Source: Alphaproteobacteria bacterium (GTDB lineage: Bacteria; Pseudomonadota; Alphaproteobacteria; Rhizobiales; Aestuariivirgaceae). Taken from it: a stretch of 58,664 bases of DNA. Under the pieces are notes generated by a model, which did not search any database, was not told where the DNA came from, and saw only the letters and a list, made by a program, of their open reading frames with translations. Within the stretch, counting starts at the first letter, position 1, and each line of letters begins with the position of its first letter. Below are positions 27,711-36,621 of this stretch, in pieces. The stretch spans positions 1 through 58,664 of the forward strand of contig JAHEFB010000028.1 in assembly GCA_024640405.1 (NCBI GenBank), read 5' to 3'. The position numbers were made by a program, and so were the translations under genes.

Positions 27711-28358
27711 TTATTGGCTGTTGGACCAGTCAAACGGAATGTGCTTCGCTGAACTGACCGTCCACGAAAATTCAAAACCAAAAGCATCGACATTGCAGAT
27801 CGTCGATTTTCCCCAGGTGACGATCTGGCCAGGCCCCGTTTCCGACCCTGGCGGGCTGCTCATCCTCGGAGGTTCGCCAGGGGCGCTTGTCGGCCCGGAC
27901 AGGGCCTTGGCCCAGGCCTTGACCCTGCCTGCAATGTCCACGCCCCAGCGCGACTGATCGGGAGCAATTTCGTAGGAAATGGCAGCCCGTTCAACGCCGA
28001 CGGTTTCACGGCCGCGTGAGAAAAGCTCTCCGAGCTTCTCCGGCCACCCGCCGACGCGGCCGCTGTAAATTTCCGAAATTGCATCCGCCTGGACGTCGCT
28101 GGCCCTGTCGTCGACAAATCTCGCCAAACTGATTTGCGCATCGTAATCCCAAATATTCCCGTTAAATCTCCCTACCTGAACAAGACAAAGATCATTGAGT
28201 GGGACGTCTCCATAGTGGCCCTCCCGGATGTGCCAGAAAAGAACGTGCTCGCACAAGTCGTTGTCCGGGGCTTGGCCGAACGTACATGGACACGCGATTG
28301 CGCAACTGCAGTTGTCGAACCAATCGCCCGCGATACGCCAATCTGGAATAACTGGCAA
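27711..28358 (-). CDS. DUF1326 domain-containing protein
   Basis: Protein of about 215 residues. The domain begins at PDWRIAGDWFDNCSC and contains the Cys-rich motif NCSCAIACPCTF, then FWHIREGHYGDVPL, and ends with VDAFGFEFSWTVSSAKHIPFDWS. Function of the family is unknown; the clustered cysteines suggest metal binding, and it usually sits beside a DUF2182 membrane protein, which is absent here. I favour a TTG start at 28358 because AAAGGGG lies six bases upstream and the domain starts there. An in-frame ATG at 28442 would add 28 residues with no family match. Confidence 0.78.
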   Translation of the reverse strand: MPVIPDWRIAGDWFDNCSCAIACPCTFGQAPDNDLCEHVLFWHIREGHYGDVPLNDLCLVQVGRFNGNIWDYDAQISLARFVDDRASDVQADAISEIYSGRVGGWPEKLGELFSRGRETVGVERAAISYEIAPDQSRWGVDIAGRVKAWAKALSGPTSAPGEPPRMSSPPGSETGPGQIVTWGKSTICNVDAFGFEFSWTVSSAKHIPFDWSNSQ

Positions 28359-28759
28359 CCTTCGCCCCTTTCCTTGTGTCAGCCTTGCCAATTTCTGGGC
28401 GCTGCAAGCGTATCCTGCAGCCCCGATTGTGGCAACCGCCATCTTCTGCCGGGGAATTTGAGTGAGATACAGTGTGGGTCACTTTCCAACGGTCACCAAG
28501 CTGGCATCGCGAGCAACCATACTCACGAAGCCGCCGGGCCGTCCTTTTCCGGCCCGCTGACCTTGCTGGCCGAACCATGGCGCTACGATTACAATGCGCA
28601 GTCCCAATCTGCAGCGACCGTAAACGACACCAACCGACGGGCCGTGCAACCCTCAACAGTTTCGACAATACCGGCTGACTGATCCGGTACCATCAAACGA
28701 AATTATCCATGTGTGAACGGCTCTGGACGGTTGAGCCACTCCCATCTATCGTCCCGCCC
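28359..28759. other. Intergenic region between DUF1326 and the FAD-linked oxidase
   Basis: About 400 bases between divergent genes. Open frames on both strands (for example 28192-28668 minus) have no recognisable family and odd, Arg/Ser-rich composition. I see no DUF2182 remnant and no clear repeat. Confidence 0.4.
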
Positions 28760-30160
28760 ATGCTGACTAACGATCTTATAGAAAAATTCTCTGCTATTGT
28801 CGGGCGCGCGCATGCACTGACCAGCGAGGCTGGAATTGCCCCCTACCTGCTGGAGCCGCGGGGGAAATTCTCCGGCCATTCGCCGCTGGTGCTGCGGCCG
28901 GGCGGCACCGAAGAAGTCAGCGCCATTGTCAGACTTGCCAATGACACCGGAACCGCCATTGTGCCGCAAGGCGGCAATACCGGACTGGTCGGCGCGCAAA
29001 TGCCGGCCGGCGAAATTGTCGTGTCGCTTAGCCGGATGAACCGCGTCCTTCATGTCGATGACGCGGACAACTGCATTACACTGGAAGCCGGCGTGACGCT
29101 GCACAATGCCCAGGAAGCAGCCAGTGCAAAAGGCCTGATCTTCCCGTTGTGGATTGCATCCCAGGGCACCTGCCAGGTGGGCGGAAACCTGGCGACCAAT
29201 GCAGGTGGCATCAATATGCTGGCCTACGGCAATACCCGCGACCTGTGCCTGGGCCTTGAGGTGGTGCTGGCGTCGGGCGACGTGTGGGACGGGCTGACGT
29301 CGCTGCGCAAGGATAATACCGGCTATGACCTGAAGCACCTTTTTATCGGCTGTGAAGGCACGCTCGGCATCATCACCGCCGCCTCGATGAAACTTCTGCC
29401 TTCACCTGCCGATCGCGCTACGGTTTTTGCCGCTGTTTCATCACCGGTTGAAGCGCTCGAACTTCTATCTCTCGTGCGCCGGATGAGTGGCAATGCGGTG
29501 GTGGCATTTGAACTCATGCCGCGCAGCGGGGTTGAAATGTCCATTGAACATGCAGGCTGCCGGGATCCGCTGGAGGGGCGGTCGGACTGGTATGTATTGT
29601 TTGAGCTTGCCGGTTTTGATGCCGAAGGAGGCATGAAGACCAAAGCCACCAGCATTCTCGAATCTGCATTCGAGGAAGGCCTGGTCGATGACGCGACAGT
29701 TGCCGCCAGCACTCAGGCGGCTCAGGATTTATGGCGCATTCGCGAAGCCATGTCCGAAGTACAGCGCCTGGAAGGCGGTTCAATCAAGCACGACATTTCG
29801 GTTCCCGTGTCAAAAGTACCCGCGTTTCTGGATCAGGCCACCGCGCTGGTGAAGAAACTCCTGCCGGGCTGCCGGCCAGTGCCGTTTGGCCACATCGGCG
29901 ATGGCAATATTCACTTCAATATCTCGCAAGGTGTCGGGGAAGACAGGGAAGATTTTCTGGCCAAATGGCAGGACGTGAGTGGCAAGGTGCATGCAATCGT
30001 GCGCGAGTACGGCGGTTCAATCTCGGCAGAACACGGTATCGGCACTTTGAAACGCGATGAACTCGCCGCCATCAAACAACCGGTGGAAATGGAAATGATG
30101 CGCGGCATTAAACAGTTGCTGGACCCCAACAATATACTCAATCCGGGCAAGGTCCTGTAA
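28760..30160 (+). CDS. FAD-binding oxidase, D-2-hydroxy acid dehydrogenase (GlcD/D2HGDH) type
   Basis: Protein of 466 residues with a PCMH-type FAD-binding domain in residues 35-215 (VPQGGNTGLVGAQ, SQGTCQVGGNLATNAGG, LRKDNTGYDLKHLFIG) and a C-terminal FAD-oxidase domain with PFGHIGDGNIHFN and the end segment SAEHGIGTLKRDEL and LDPNNILNPGKV. This architecture is that of D-2-hydroxyglutarate and D-lactate dehydrogenases and glycolate oxidase GlcD. The lack of glcE/glcF beside it favours a stand-alone D-2-hydroxyacid dehydrogenase. The ATG at 28760 starts the family homology; no strong ribosome-binding site is visible. The stop is followed at once by the ypeA ATG. Confidence 0.88.
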   Translation: MLTNDLIEKFSAIVGRAHALTSEAGIAPYLLEPRGKFSGHSPLVLRPGGTEEVSAIVRLANDTGTAIVPQGGNTGLVGAQMPAGEIVVSLSRMNRVLHVDDADNCITLEAGVTLHNAQEAASAKGLIFPLWIASQGTCQVGGNLATNAGGINMLAYGNTRDLCLGLEVVLASGDVWDGLTSLRKDNTGYDLKHLFIGCEGTLGIITAASMKLLPSPADRATVFAAVSSPVEALELLSLVRRMSGNAVVAFELMPRSGVEMSIEHAGCRDPLEGRSDWYVLFELAGFDAEGGMKTKATSILESAFEEGLVDDATVAASTQAAQDLWRIREAMSEVQRLEGGSIKHDISVPVSKVPAFLDQATALVKKLLPGCRPVPFGHIGDGNIHFNISQGVGEDREDFLAKWQDVSGKVHAIVREYGGSISAEHGIGTLKRDELAAIKQPVEMEMMRGIKQLLDPNNILNPGKVL

Positions 30161-30595
30161 ATGGCCACGCACGACTTCAGGCCGGTTGAGGAAACGGAGA
30201 TCGCCAGTGTCGTTGCGCTGTGGCAAGCCTGCGACCTGACCCGGCCATGGAACGACCCGGATAAGGACATTGCATTTGCACGTTCCGGCCCGGCATCCGA
30301 TCTTCTGGTCATGGTCGAGGATGAGACCGTTATCGCCTCTGTGATGGTGGGACACGATGGCCATCGAGGTATTGTCTATTATGTCGCCACCCACCCCGAC
30401 CATCAGCGAAAAGGGCTGGGCGCGGCAGCCATGCGCGCGGCAGAAGGCTGGCTGAGGCAGCGGGGCGTTTGGAAAATCAATCTGCTGGTGCGGGCGGAAA
30501 ACGAAGCCGTGCGGTCATTCTATGAGAAACTTGGCTATGAAGTGGAGCCGCGGCTCTGCATGGCGCGCAAGCTGCTACCGGCAACTTCAGAATAG
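30161..30595 (+). CDS. ypeA: GNAT-family acetyltransferase YpeA
   Basis: Protein of 144 residues with an N-acetyltransferase fold. The acetyl-CoA loop is seen in THPDHQRKGLGAAAMRAAE (residues 77-95), and the C-terminal AENEAVRSFYEKLGYEVE segment is typical. The N-terminal ALWQACDLTRPWNDP wording is that of YpeA. Acceptor unknown. Its ATG directly follows the stop of the FAD-linked oxidase (TAAATG), so the two are translationally coupled. Its 3' end overlaps the converging SRAP gene by nine bases. Confidence 0.88.
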   Translation: MATHDFRPVEETEIASVVALWQACDLTRPWNDPDKDIAFARSGPASDLLVMVEDETVIASVMVGHDGHRGIVYYVATHPDHQRKGLGAAAMRAAEGWLRQRGVWKINLLVRAENEAVRSFYEKLGYEVEPRLCMARKLLPATSE

Positions 30596-31279
30596 CTTCA
30601 ATTGATCGTCAGGTTGCTTTTCAGGCTCCGGTTTCGGGCTCTCAGCCTTTCTGCTCCTGCGAGGCAAGTCGGTCTCGGCGGCTACAAAAAAAGCGTCCTC
30701 AACCGGCCCCATCAGATCTGCTATCTGCTTGCCATCCGGGCGGGAGTGATCCAGCCAGCGGTTGAAATCCTGCGGCTTGATGACAACGGGCATGCGGGTG
30801 TGAATCTGCGCCATCATGGCGTTTGGCCGGGTGGTCACAATTGCAGCGCTTTCCAGTTCCGAACCATCGGGAGAGGTCCAGTGCTCCCATATGCCGGCAA
30901 AGGCAAACAGCCCATTGTCAGACGCGGTGATGTGAAACGGCTGCTTGCGGCCCGGCACATCGCCTTTCCATTCGTAGAACCCGTCGGCCGGTATCAGGCA
31001 GCGACGGCGGCGGATGGCGTGCCGGAATGACGGTTTTTCAAATATCGTTTCCGAGCGGGCATTGGTGAGCGGCTTGCCGGGTTTCATTTCCCTGGTCCAC
31101 GACGGGACAAACCCCCAGCGCACCAATGCAAAATGCCGATTGGTCGTCTCGCCCTTCACGATGGCAATGGGTTGCCCCGGTGCCACTACGTCGCGAGGCG
31201 GAAAATTGGGTTGTTCAGCATAGCCAAACAGCGCCCTGACCTCTTCGGGCGACTTGCGAAAGCTGTATAGATTGCACAT
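30587..31279 (-). CDS. SOS response-associated peptidase (SRAP, YedK/HMCES type)
   Basis: Protein of 230 residues. It starts MCNLYS, and Cys2, exposed after Met removal, is the residue that forms the thiazolidine crosslink to abasic sites in single-stranded DNA. This fixes the start at 31279 rather than the longer frame at 31342. Other active-site segments are NARSETIFEKPSF, RCLIPADGFYEWKG (Glu) and IHTRMPVVI (His). The family shields abasic sites in ssDNA. No LexA box is visible in the 50-base gap to the divergent Nudix gene. The C-terminal 30 residues are Lys/Pro-rich. Confidence 0.92.
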   Translation of the reverse strand: MCNLYSFRKSPEEVRALFGYAEQPNFPPRDVVAPGQPIAIVKGETTNRHFALVRWGFVPSWTREMKPGKPLTNARSETIFEKPSFRHAIRRRRCLIPADGFYEWKGDVPGRKQPFHITASDNGLFAFAGIWEHWTSPDGSELESAAIVTTRPNAMMAQIHTRMPVVIKPQDFNRWLDHSRPDGKQIADLMGPVEDAFFVAAETDLPRRSRKAESPKPEPEKQPDDQLKLF

Positions 31280-31329
31280 TGTCGGCAATCTGCCACGATC
31301 ATATCTCGATTGAAAGCTCACAGTTCGCC

Positions 31330-31755
31330 ATGACAATCGCACGCATAAGACCGGTTCCAGGCGTCAGCACCATGACCTTGCGGGACGGCCGGGTGTTGCT
31401 GGCCAAGCGAGCCAAGACGGCAGGGTACGGGCTGTGGAGCCTGCCGGGAGGGCATATTGAGACAGGCGAACCGGCCCGTGACGCCGCCTTGCGCGAACTT
31501 GCGGAAGAAACCGGTATCACTGCCCGTCTTGACAGGTTGATCGAGTGCCAGGACATCATTCATCGTGATGCGCAGGGCAGCGTCGTGTTCCACTACGTCA
31601 TATCGGTGTTCCTGTGCCACTGGCAGCAAGGTGAAGCTGTTGCCGCAACAGATGTTTCCGAAGTCATGTGGGCACAGCTTTCTGATCTGGACAGTCTGCA
31701 GATGACGCATGGCACAGCGGACCTGATAAGGAAAACACTGAAAACCCTCACATAA
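31330..31755 (+). CDS. Nudix hydrolase
   Basis: Protein of 141 residues with a complete Nudix box at about residues 40-63 (GGHIETGEPARDAAL, then RELAEETGI), which binds the metal and cleaves nucleoside-diphosphate-linked substrates. It resembles MutT/ADP-ribose-type single-domain enzymes of cytosolic nucleotide clean-up; the substrate is not assignable. The ATG at 31330 begins the domain (MTIARIRPVPGVS). Divergent from the SRAP gene. Confidence 0.88.
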   Translation: MTIARIRPVPGVSTMTLRDGRVLLAKRAKTAGYGLWSLPGGHIETGEPARDAALRELAEETGITARLDRLIECQDIIHRDAQGSVVFHYVISVFLCHWQQGEAVAATDVSEVMWAQLSDLDSLQMTHGTADLIRKTLKTLT

Positions 31756-31793
31756 ATCTGATTGGCATGTGACCGGTTGATAGGCCACCATTT

Positions 31794-32795
31794 ATGACCA
31801 TGAAAATAGTTACAGGTATACTTGCTGCATTATTTCTTGCAGCGTTCGCAACCTTTTCGCTGGCCAGCGACGAGGCGGATCGCTTTGTCCGCATGGGATG
31901 GGCGAACACGGATTTTTCAAAAGTTACCGTTCCCCTGTCGGAAGTGATGTCAGGCGGGCCACCGCGCGACGGCATTCCACCCATCGACAATCCGCAGTTC
32001 CAGCCTGCCGGTGCAGACAGAACCCTGTCGGCGCGTGATCCGGTGGTCTCGATTGAGATCAACGGCGATGCCCGTGCCTACCCGCTGCGGATCCTGATCT
32101 GGCACGAGATCGTCAATGACACAGTTGGCGGGGTGCCGGTTACCGTCACCTACTGCCCGTTGTGCAATGCGGCAATTGTGTTTGACCGCATGGTCAATGG
32201 CGAGCTGAAGGATTTTGGCACGACGGGTCTGCTGCGCAATTCAGACCTGATCATGTATGACCGGCAGAGCGAAAGCTGGTGGCAGCAATTTACCGGCAAG
32301 GCCATTGCCGGCTCCAATGTCGGCAGCAGCCTGAAATTCCTGCCGGCCCGGCTGGAGAGCTGGGCAGAGTTCAGCATGCGGTTTCCCGACGGCAAAGTTC
32401 TGGTGCCGAACAACGCCAACATGCGAAATTATGGCCGAAACCCATATGTCGGCTACGACAGTGCCGCTGCGCCATTTCTGTACCGGGGAAAGATGCCGGA
32501 AGGTATCAGCCCGATGGCCAGAGTGGTTGTTTACCGGCTTGATGACAAGGTAACTGCCATTGCGTTGTCAATGCTGACCAAAAGTGAAGAATTGATGCAC
32601 GGCGATGTCATCATCAAGTGGAAGTCGGGTCAGGCATCGGCACTGGATCAGGCGGAAATTGCCAAAAGCCGCGATGTTGGGAGCATCACCGTTCAGAAAA
32701 AGAACAGCGATGGGCAGTATAAGGATATCCCCTACGATGTGACATTTGCCTTCGTCGTCGAGGCATTTGAGCCTGGCACGAAAATTCAGAAGTAA
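31794..32795 (+). CDS. Secreted DUF3179 domain-containing protein
   Basis: Protein of 333 residues with an N-terminal signal peptide (hydrophobic to about residue 24, cleavage near SLAS). The DUF3179 domain fills most of the rest, with VSIEINGDARAYPLRIL, IWHEIVNDTVGG and the conserved pair of cysteines in TYCPLCNAAIVF near residue 120. Function of the family is unknown; the CPLC motif suggests a redox or metal role outside the cytoplasm. The ATG two codons in (MKIVTG) is an alternative start. It follows the Nudix gene by 38 bases and may be co-transcribed. Confidence 0.85.
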   Translation: MTMKIVTGILAALFLAAFATFSLASDEADRFVRMGWANTDFSKVTVPLSEVMSGGPPRDGIPPIDNPQFQPAGADRTLSARDPVVSIEINGDARAYPLRILIWHEIVNDTVGGVPVTVTYCPLCNAAIVFDRMVNGELKDFGTTGLLRNSDLIMYDRQSESWWQQFTGKAIAGSNVGSSLKFLPARLESWAEFSMRFPDGKVLVPNNANMRNYGRNPYVGYDSAAAPFLYRGKMPEGISPMARVVVYRLDDKVTAIALSMLTKSEELMHGDVIIKWKSGQASALDQAEIAKSRDVGSITVQKKNSDGQYKDIPYDVTFAFVVEAFEPGTKIQK

Positions 32796-32998
32796 CTGTC
32801 ACCACTGCCGCCTTTGCAATCGTCAATCAGTATTCAGACTGTGTCTGACCGCCGCAATTATCGCGCGTTAACCTTTTGGCAAGTATCGGCGTGTGTATCG
32901 CGGCCCACATGCTAGTGTGCAGCAACAAGCAACGTTGTCTGACGAATGCAGACTATGTGTTGCCAGGTGGGGTAATAAAAAGACGACAGGATACCAGG

Positions 32999-33271
32999 GT
33001 GAAACCATCGCCGGAGTTCCGATTGCCGGAAGAAGACAGTGGAGAAGAAGCGCAACGCAGCCGCCAGGCCGCATTGCGCTATATCCTCGATGCATGGGAA
33101 GAGGCCGTTTATGACGGTCTCGACCCCGACTGCGTCGCAACAGCCGCCATTTTTGCGGCCCTGTCAGACATGATTGCCAGTTATGGCGAAGAGCCGGTCG
33201 CGGTGATGGCCGAACGCCTGCCACAGCGCATTCGCAATGGCGAGTTCACGGTCATTCGCACGCTGCAGTAA
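32999..33271 (+). CDS. Small conserved hypothetical protein
   Basis: About 90 residues, acidic and helical, with no membrane segment or signal peptide: RQAALRYILDAWEEAVYDG, then IFAALSDMIASYGEEPVAVMAE and a final LPQRIRNGEFT. I do not recognise a named family, though the amphipathic helices look like a folded protein. I place the start at the GTG at 32999, with AGGA eight bases upstream; the frame is open to 32876 but that part has unlike composition. A 55-bp tandem repeat starts five bases after its stop. Confidence 0.6.
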   Translation: MKPSPEFRLPEEDSGEEAQRSRQAALRYILDAWEEAVYDGLDPDCVATAAIFAALSDMIASYGEEPVAVMAERLPQRIRNGEFTVIRTLQ

Positions 33272-33275
33272 ACTT

Positions 33276-33423
33276 CGGACGGAAAACCGGTTCCCACTTT
33301 TCCTGCAATGGCTCTTATTAGCCGCAATTGCGGACGGAAAACCGGTTCCCACATTTCCTGCAATGGCTCTTATTAGCCGCAATTGCGGACGGAAAACCGG
33401 TTCCCACATTTCCTGCAATGGCT
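33276..33423. repeat. 55-bp tandem repeat, 2.7 copies
   Basis: Three starts of CGGACGGAAAACCGGTTCCC at 33276, 33331 and 33386, exactly 55 bases apart; each unit carries TTTCCTGCAATGGCTCTTA. The second and third units are identical where both are present, while the first differs at a few positions. The GGAAAACCGGTTCCCAC wording is shared with dispersed Rhizobiales intergenic motifs. It fills the whole gap between the small hypothetical gene and the end of acuI. Confidence 0.9.
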
Positions 33424-34413
33424 TTAGGCGATATCCACCACGATGCGACCGCGCACCTTGCCGGATATGATGTCGGCACCGGCGGCAATCACATCATCCA
33501 GCTTGATATGCGACGTGAGGCTGTCCAGTTTGGCCATGTCCAGATCCTGCGCCAATCGCGCCCAGGCCTGTTCGCGCCGGGGCTTGGGGCACATAACCGA
33601 ATCGATGCCCAGCAGTTTGACGCCACGCAGAATAAACGGCGCCACCGAAGCAGGCAGATCCATGCCCTGCGCCAGACCGCATGCCGCTACTGCGCCACCA
33701 TAATTCATCTGCGACAGGACATTGGCCAGTGTGGTTGAACCAACCGCGTCGACACACCCGGCCCAACGTGTCTTGGCCAGCGGTTTTGGCGGTGTGTTGA
33801 ATTCCTCGCGATCAACAATACTGGAGGCACCAAGTCCCTTCAGGAAGGCTTCTTCGGACATACGACCGGTAGAGGCCGTTACCGAGTATCCGAGTTTCGA
33901 GAGAATTGCGATTGCAACCGAACCGACGCCGCCGGCAGCACCCGTCACCAGAATTTCACCGCTATCGGGCGTGATGCCTGCATCTTCAAGCGCCATCACG
34001 CACAACATAGATGTGTAACCGGCTGTGCCGATCGCCATGGCGTGGGCTGCAGTCATGCCCTCAGGCATTTTCACCAGCCAGTCGCCCTTGACCCTGGCCC
34101 GTTCCGCAAATCCGCCTGAATGGCCTTCCCCGACACCCCAGCCGTTCAGGATGACCGCATCGCCTGGCTGATAGTCAGGATTTTCCGACGCTGAAACCGT
34201 GCCTGCAAAATCAATTCCCGGCGTCAACGGAAACTTGCGGATAATCGGTGCCTTGGCGGTAAGTGCAAGACCGTCCTTGTAGTTGAGAGTGGAATGACTG
34301 ATATCTACCGTAACATCACCGTCCATCAGGTCTGCGTCACTTAGTTCAACCAGAGCAGCGGTCTGTTTGTCATCGGTCTTGTTGATCTGAATTGCGCGAA
34401 AAGTACCCGACAT
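33424..34413 (-). CDS. acuI: Acrylyl-CoA reductase AcuI (MDR family oxidoreductase)
   Basis: Zinc-free medium-chain reductase of 329 residues. It has TLNYKDGLALT, PGIDFAGTV, NGWGVGEGHSGGFAERARV and the NADPH-binding motif VTGAAGGVGSVAIAIL near residue 155, a pattern typical of YhdH/AcuI. AcuI reduces acryloyl-CoA to propionyl-CoA and protects against acrylate toxicity, including that from DMSP breakdown. The start at 34413 has AGGAGAG upstream; the longer frame to 34902 is antisense to ygfZ. Its stop lies directly against the last tandem repeat unit. Confidence 0.9.
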   Translation of the reverse strand: MSGTFRAIQINKTDDKQTAALVELSDADLMDGDVTVDISHSTLNYKDGLALTAKAPIIRKFPLTPGIDFAGTVSASENPDYQPGDAVILNGWGVGEGHSGGFAERARVKGDWLVKMPEGMTAAHAMAIGTAGYTSMLCVMALEDAGITPDSGEILVTGAAGGVGSVAIAILSKLGYSVTASTGRMSEEAFLKGLGASSIVDREEFNTPPKPLAKTRWAGCVDAVGSTTLANVLSQMNYGGAVAACGLAQGMDLPASVAPFILRGVKLLGIDSVMCPKPRREQAWARLAQDLDMAKLDSLTSHIKLDDVIAAGADIISGKVRGRIVVDIA

Positions 34414-34531
34414 GGAAATCTCTCCTGTTATGGTAATCCGGTATCCACGCCTGTTGGCATGGACACTTCTTGATAATGGCCATTGGCTTACGTAAATCTG
34501 CTCAATCAAGCAAGTCAGAGAATCACGCAAC

Positions 34532-35392
34532 ATGACAGTTTTCATCGCAAGCCTGCCCGATAGGGCCATTGTCGAATTAAGGGGCGAAGGAACGCTGGCG
34601 TTTTTGCAGGACCTGGTGACCTGCAATGTGGGCGCGCTGAAACCAGGTGAAGCGGCACACGGCGGGTTGCTGACACCGCAGGGAAAAATCCTGTTCGACT
34701 TTTTCATTCTGGCGACAGCTGACGGCGTGCTTGTTGATTGTGCCGCAGATAGTGCCGCTGGTCTGGTCCAGAAGCTAACCTTGTACCGGCTGCGTCGCGC
34801 GTTGAGCATTGAACCGATCGATGAACTGGCAGTGGCAGCGGCCTGGGGAGATGTGCACGAGCTTACAGTAACCGGCGGCCATATGTTCACAGACCCGCGC
34901 AATGCCGACCTAGGGGCAAGAGTGATTGCACCCGCAACAGTGATCGACGCAATCTCCGCTCAACCGCCGCAGACCTATCTGGACCATCGCTACAGGCTTG
35001 GTATCGGCGATGCCGCCGAAATCGGATCGGGCGACCTGTTCCCGCACGAAGCTTGTTATGATCAGTTCTCGTCCGTGGATTTTGCCAAGGGTTGCTATGT
35101 GGGCCAGGAAGTGGTCTCGCGCATGCAGCATCGCGGTACAGCGCGGTCACGCCTTGTCCCCGTTGATGGTTCTGCCGCCTTGCCTGCATCCGGCAGCAAG
35201 ATCACCGTCGACGACCGGCAGGTCGGAACCATATTGGGGTCACATGGCTCGCACGGCCTTGCACTGATCAGGCTTGATCGCGCGGCCAAGGCTGCACTCG
35301 CTGGCAAGGTTCTGTCAGTTGACGGGCAGCAGATCGCGATGCACAAACCGGCCTGGGCAAACTGGGCAGACGCTGCAGGAGACGATGGCTGA
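34532..35392 (+). CDS. ygfZ: Folate-binding Fe-S cluster maintenance protein YgfZ
   Basis: Protein of 286 residues of the aminomethyltransferase-like fold. The YgfZ signature KGCYVGQEVVSRM is near residue 186 and the N-terminal segment FLQDLVTCNVG is typical. YgfZ binds tetrahydrofolate and supports certain Fe-S enzymes. The gene diverges from acuI with 118 bases between starts. Its TGA overlaps the ATG of tag by one base (TGATG). Confidence 0.93.
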   Translation: MTVFIASLPDRAIVELRGEGTLAFLQDLVTCNVGALKPGEAAHGGLLTPQGKILFDFFILATADGVLVDCAADSAAGLVQKLTLYRLRRALSIEPIDELAVAAAWGDVHELTVTGGHMFTDPRNADLGARVIAPATVIDAISAQPPQTYLDHRYRLGIGDAAEIGSGDLFPHEACYDQFSSVDFAKGCYVGQEVVSRMQHRGTARSRLVPVDGSAALPASGSKITVDDRQVGTILGSHGSHGLALIRLDRAAKAALAGKVLSVDGQQIAMHKPAWANWADAAGDDG

Positions 35393-36000
35393 TGGGCTGG
35401 GAGCATTCACTGATCACCCACGAAGACGGCATTGACCGGTGCGGCTGGTCCGGCACGGCGCCTGACTATGTGACCTATCATGACGAAGAATGGGGCGTTC
35501 CGGAATACGACAGCAGGGCGTTGTTTGAAAAGCTGTTGCTTGACGGCTTTCAGGCAGGCCTGTCCTGGATTGCAATCCTGCGCAAGCGAGATAATTTTCG
35601 GGCGGCGTTTGACGGCTTCGATCCGGTCATCATGGCGCGCTACGATGAGGCGAAGAAAGCTGACCTGATGCAGGATGCCGGTATTGTGCGCAACAGGCTC
35701 AAAATCGCGTCCAGTGTCACCAATGCGCAAGCCTATCTGGAAATCGAAGCGGCCCGGGGGTTTGATACCTACTTGTGGGACTTCATGGACGGAAAACCGC
35801 TGGTCAATCGTTTCACCCGCCTGGAAGATGTGCCAGCCGCCACTCCGCTGGCTGAGACAATATCCAAAGACCTCAAAAAACGCGGCTTCCGGTTTGTCGG
35901 CCCGACCATTGTCTATGCGTTCATGCAGGCCGTCGGCATGGTCAACGATCATCTTGTGCAATGTCACCGGCATGAACCGTGCAAGAAGCTGGTGCGCTGA
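35392..36000 (+). CDS. tag: DNA-3-methyladenine glycosylase I
   Basis: Base-excision repair enzyme of 202 residues. Zinc ligands are visible as Cys17 in DRCGW and the C-terminal cluster QCHRHEPC. YHDEEWGVPEYDSRALFE and LLDGFQAGLSWIAILRKR are hallmarks of Tag, which removes 3-methyladenine from alkylated DNA. It is coupled to ygfZ by a one-base stop/start overlap and is followed three bases later by an HD-domain gene, so ygfZ-tag-HD form an operon. Confidence 0.96.
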   Translation: MGWEHSLITHEDGIDRCGWSGTAPDYVTYHDEEWGVPEYDSRALFEKLLLDGFQAGLSWIAILRKRDNFRAAFDGFDPVIMARYDEAKKADLMQDAGIVRNRLKIASSVTNAQAYLEIEAARGFDTYLWDFMDGKPLVNRFTRLEDVPAATPLAETISKDLKKRGFRFVGPTIVYAFMQAVGMVNDHLVQCHRHEPCKKLVR

Positions 36001-36003
36001 GAA

Positions 36004-36621
36004 ATGAAGTCGAGCTCGAGGCAGACAGAGGCACCGCGCGCCTGGCAGCGCATGTTGTCCGGGCGCAGGCTGGATTTACTGGAACCCTCGCCACTGGATG
36101 TCGAGATTGAAGACATTGCCCACGGCCTGGCGCGGGTTGCCCGATGGAATGGCCAGACCCACGGTGCACATGCCTTCTCTGTAGCCCAGCACTGTGTGCT
36201 GGTGGAACAACTGGTGGGAAAATTCTATCCGGACATCGATCCACGCTGGCGGCTGGCGGCCCTGCTGCATGATTCGTCCGAATATGTCATTGGCGACATG
36301 ATCTCTCCGTTCAAGGCAGCACTTGGACTGGACTACAGGGCGTTTGAGGCCCGGTTAATGGAAGCCGTACATGTGCGTTTCGGGTTACCGGCGCATTTGC
36401 CGGACAGGGTCGAGCAGCGGATTAAAAGGGCAGACAAGGCGTCAGCGTTCTTTGAAGCAACCGTACTGGCAGGATTTGAAGACCGGGAGGCGGCAAAATT
36501 CTTCGGCAGGCCGCGCGGACTGGATGCAGCTTCCATATCCGCTCTGCAGAAACTGGCACCGCAGACCGCGGAACAGGCAGGCGAAAGCTTCATCAAAAGG
36601 TTTTCGCAGCTCCGAATTTAG
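36004..36621 (+). CDS. HD-domain phosphohydrolase (YfbR-like)
   Basis: Protein of 205 residues with HD-superfamily metal ligands: the first His in VAQHCVLVEQL, the HD pair in ALLHDSSEYVIGDMISPFK near residue 95, and a distal Asp in IKRADKASAFFEA. The wording resembles 5'-nucleotidase YfbR and related nucleotide phosphohydrolases; the exact substrate is unknown. It starts three bases after tag. Its TAG overlaps the stop of the converging aminotransferase in a shared TTAG. Confidence 0.85.
   Translation: MKSSSRQTEAPRAWQRMLSGRRLDLLEPSPLDVEIEDIAHGLARVARWNGQTHGAHAFSVAQHCVLVEQLVGKFYPDIDPRWRLAALLHDSSEYVIGDMISPFKAALGLDYRAFEARLMEAVHVRFGLPAHLPDRVEQRIKRADKASAFFEATVLAGFEDREAAKFFGRPRGLDAASISALQKLAPQTAEQAGESFIKRFSQLRI

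Noticed and set aside
28192..28668. 158-residue minus-strand frame overlapping DUF1326
   Set aside because: It is a shifted frame of the DUF1326 gene plus an upstream gap. It is Arg/Ser-rich and has no family resemblance.
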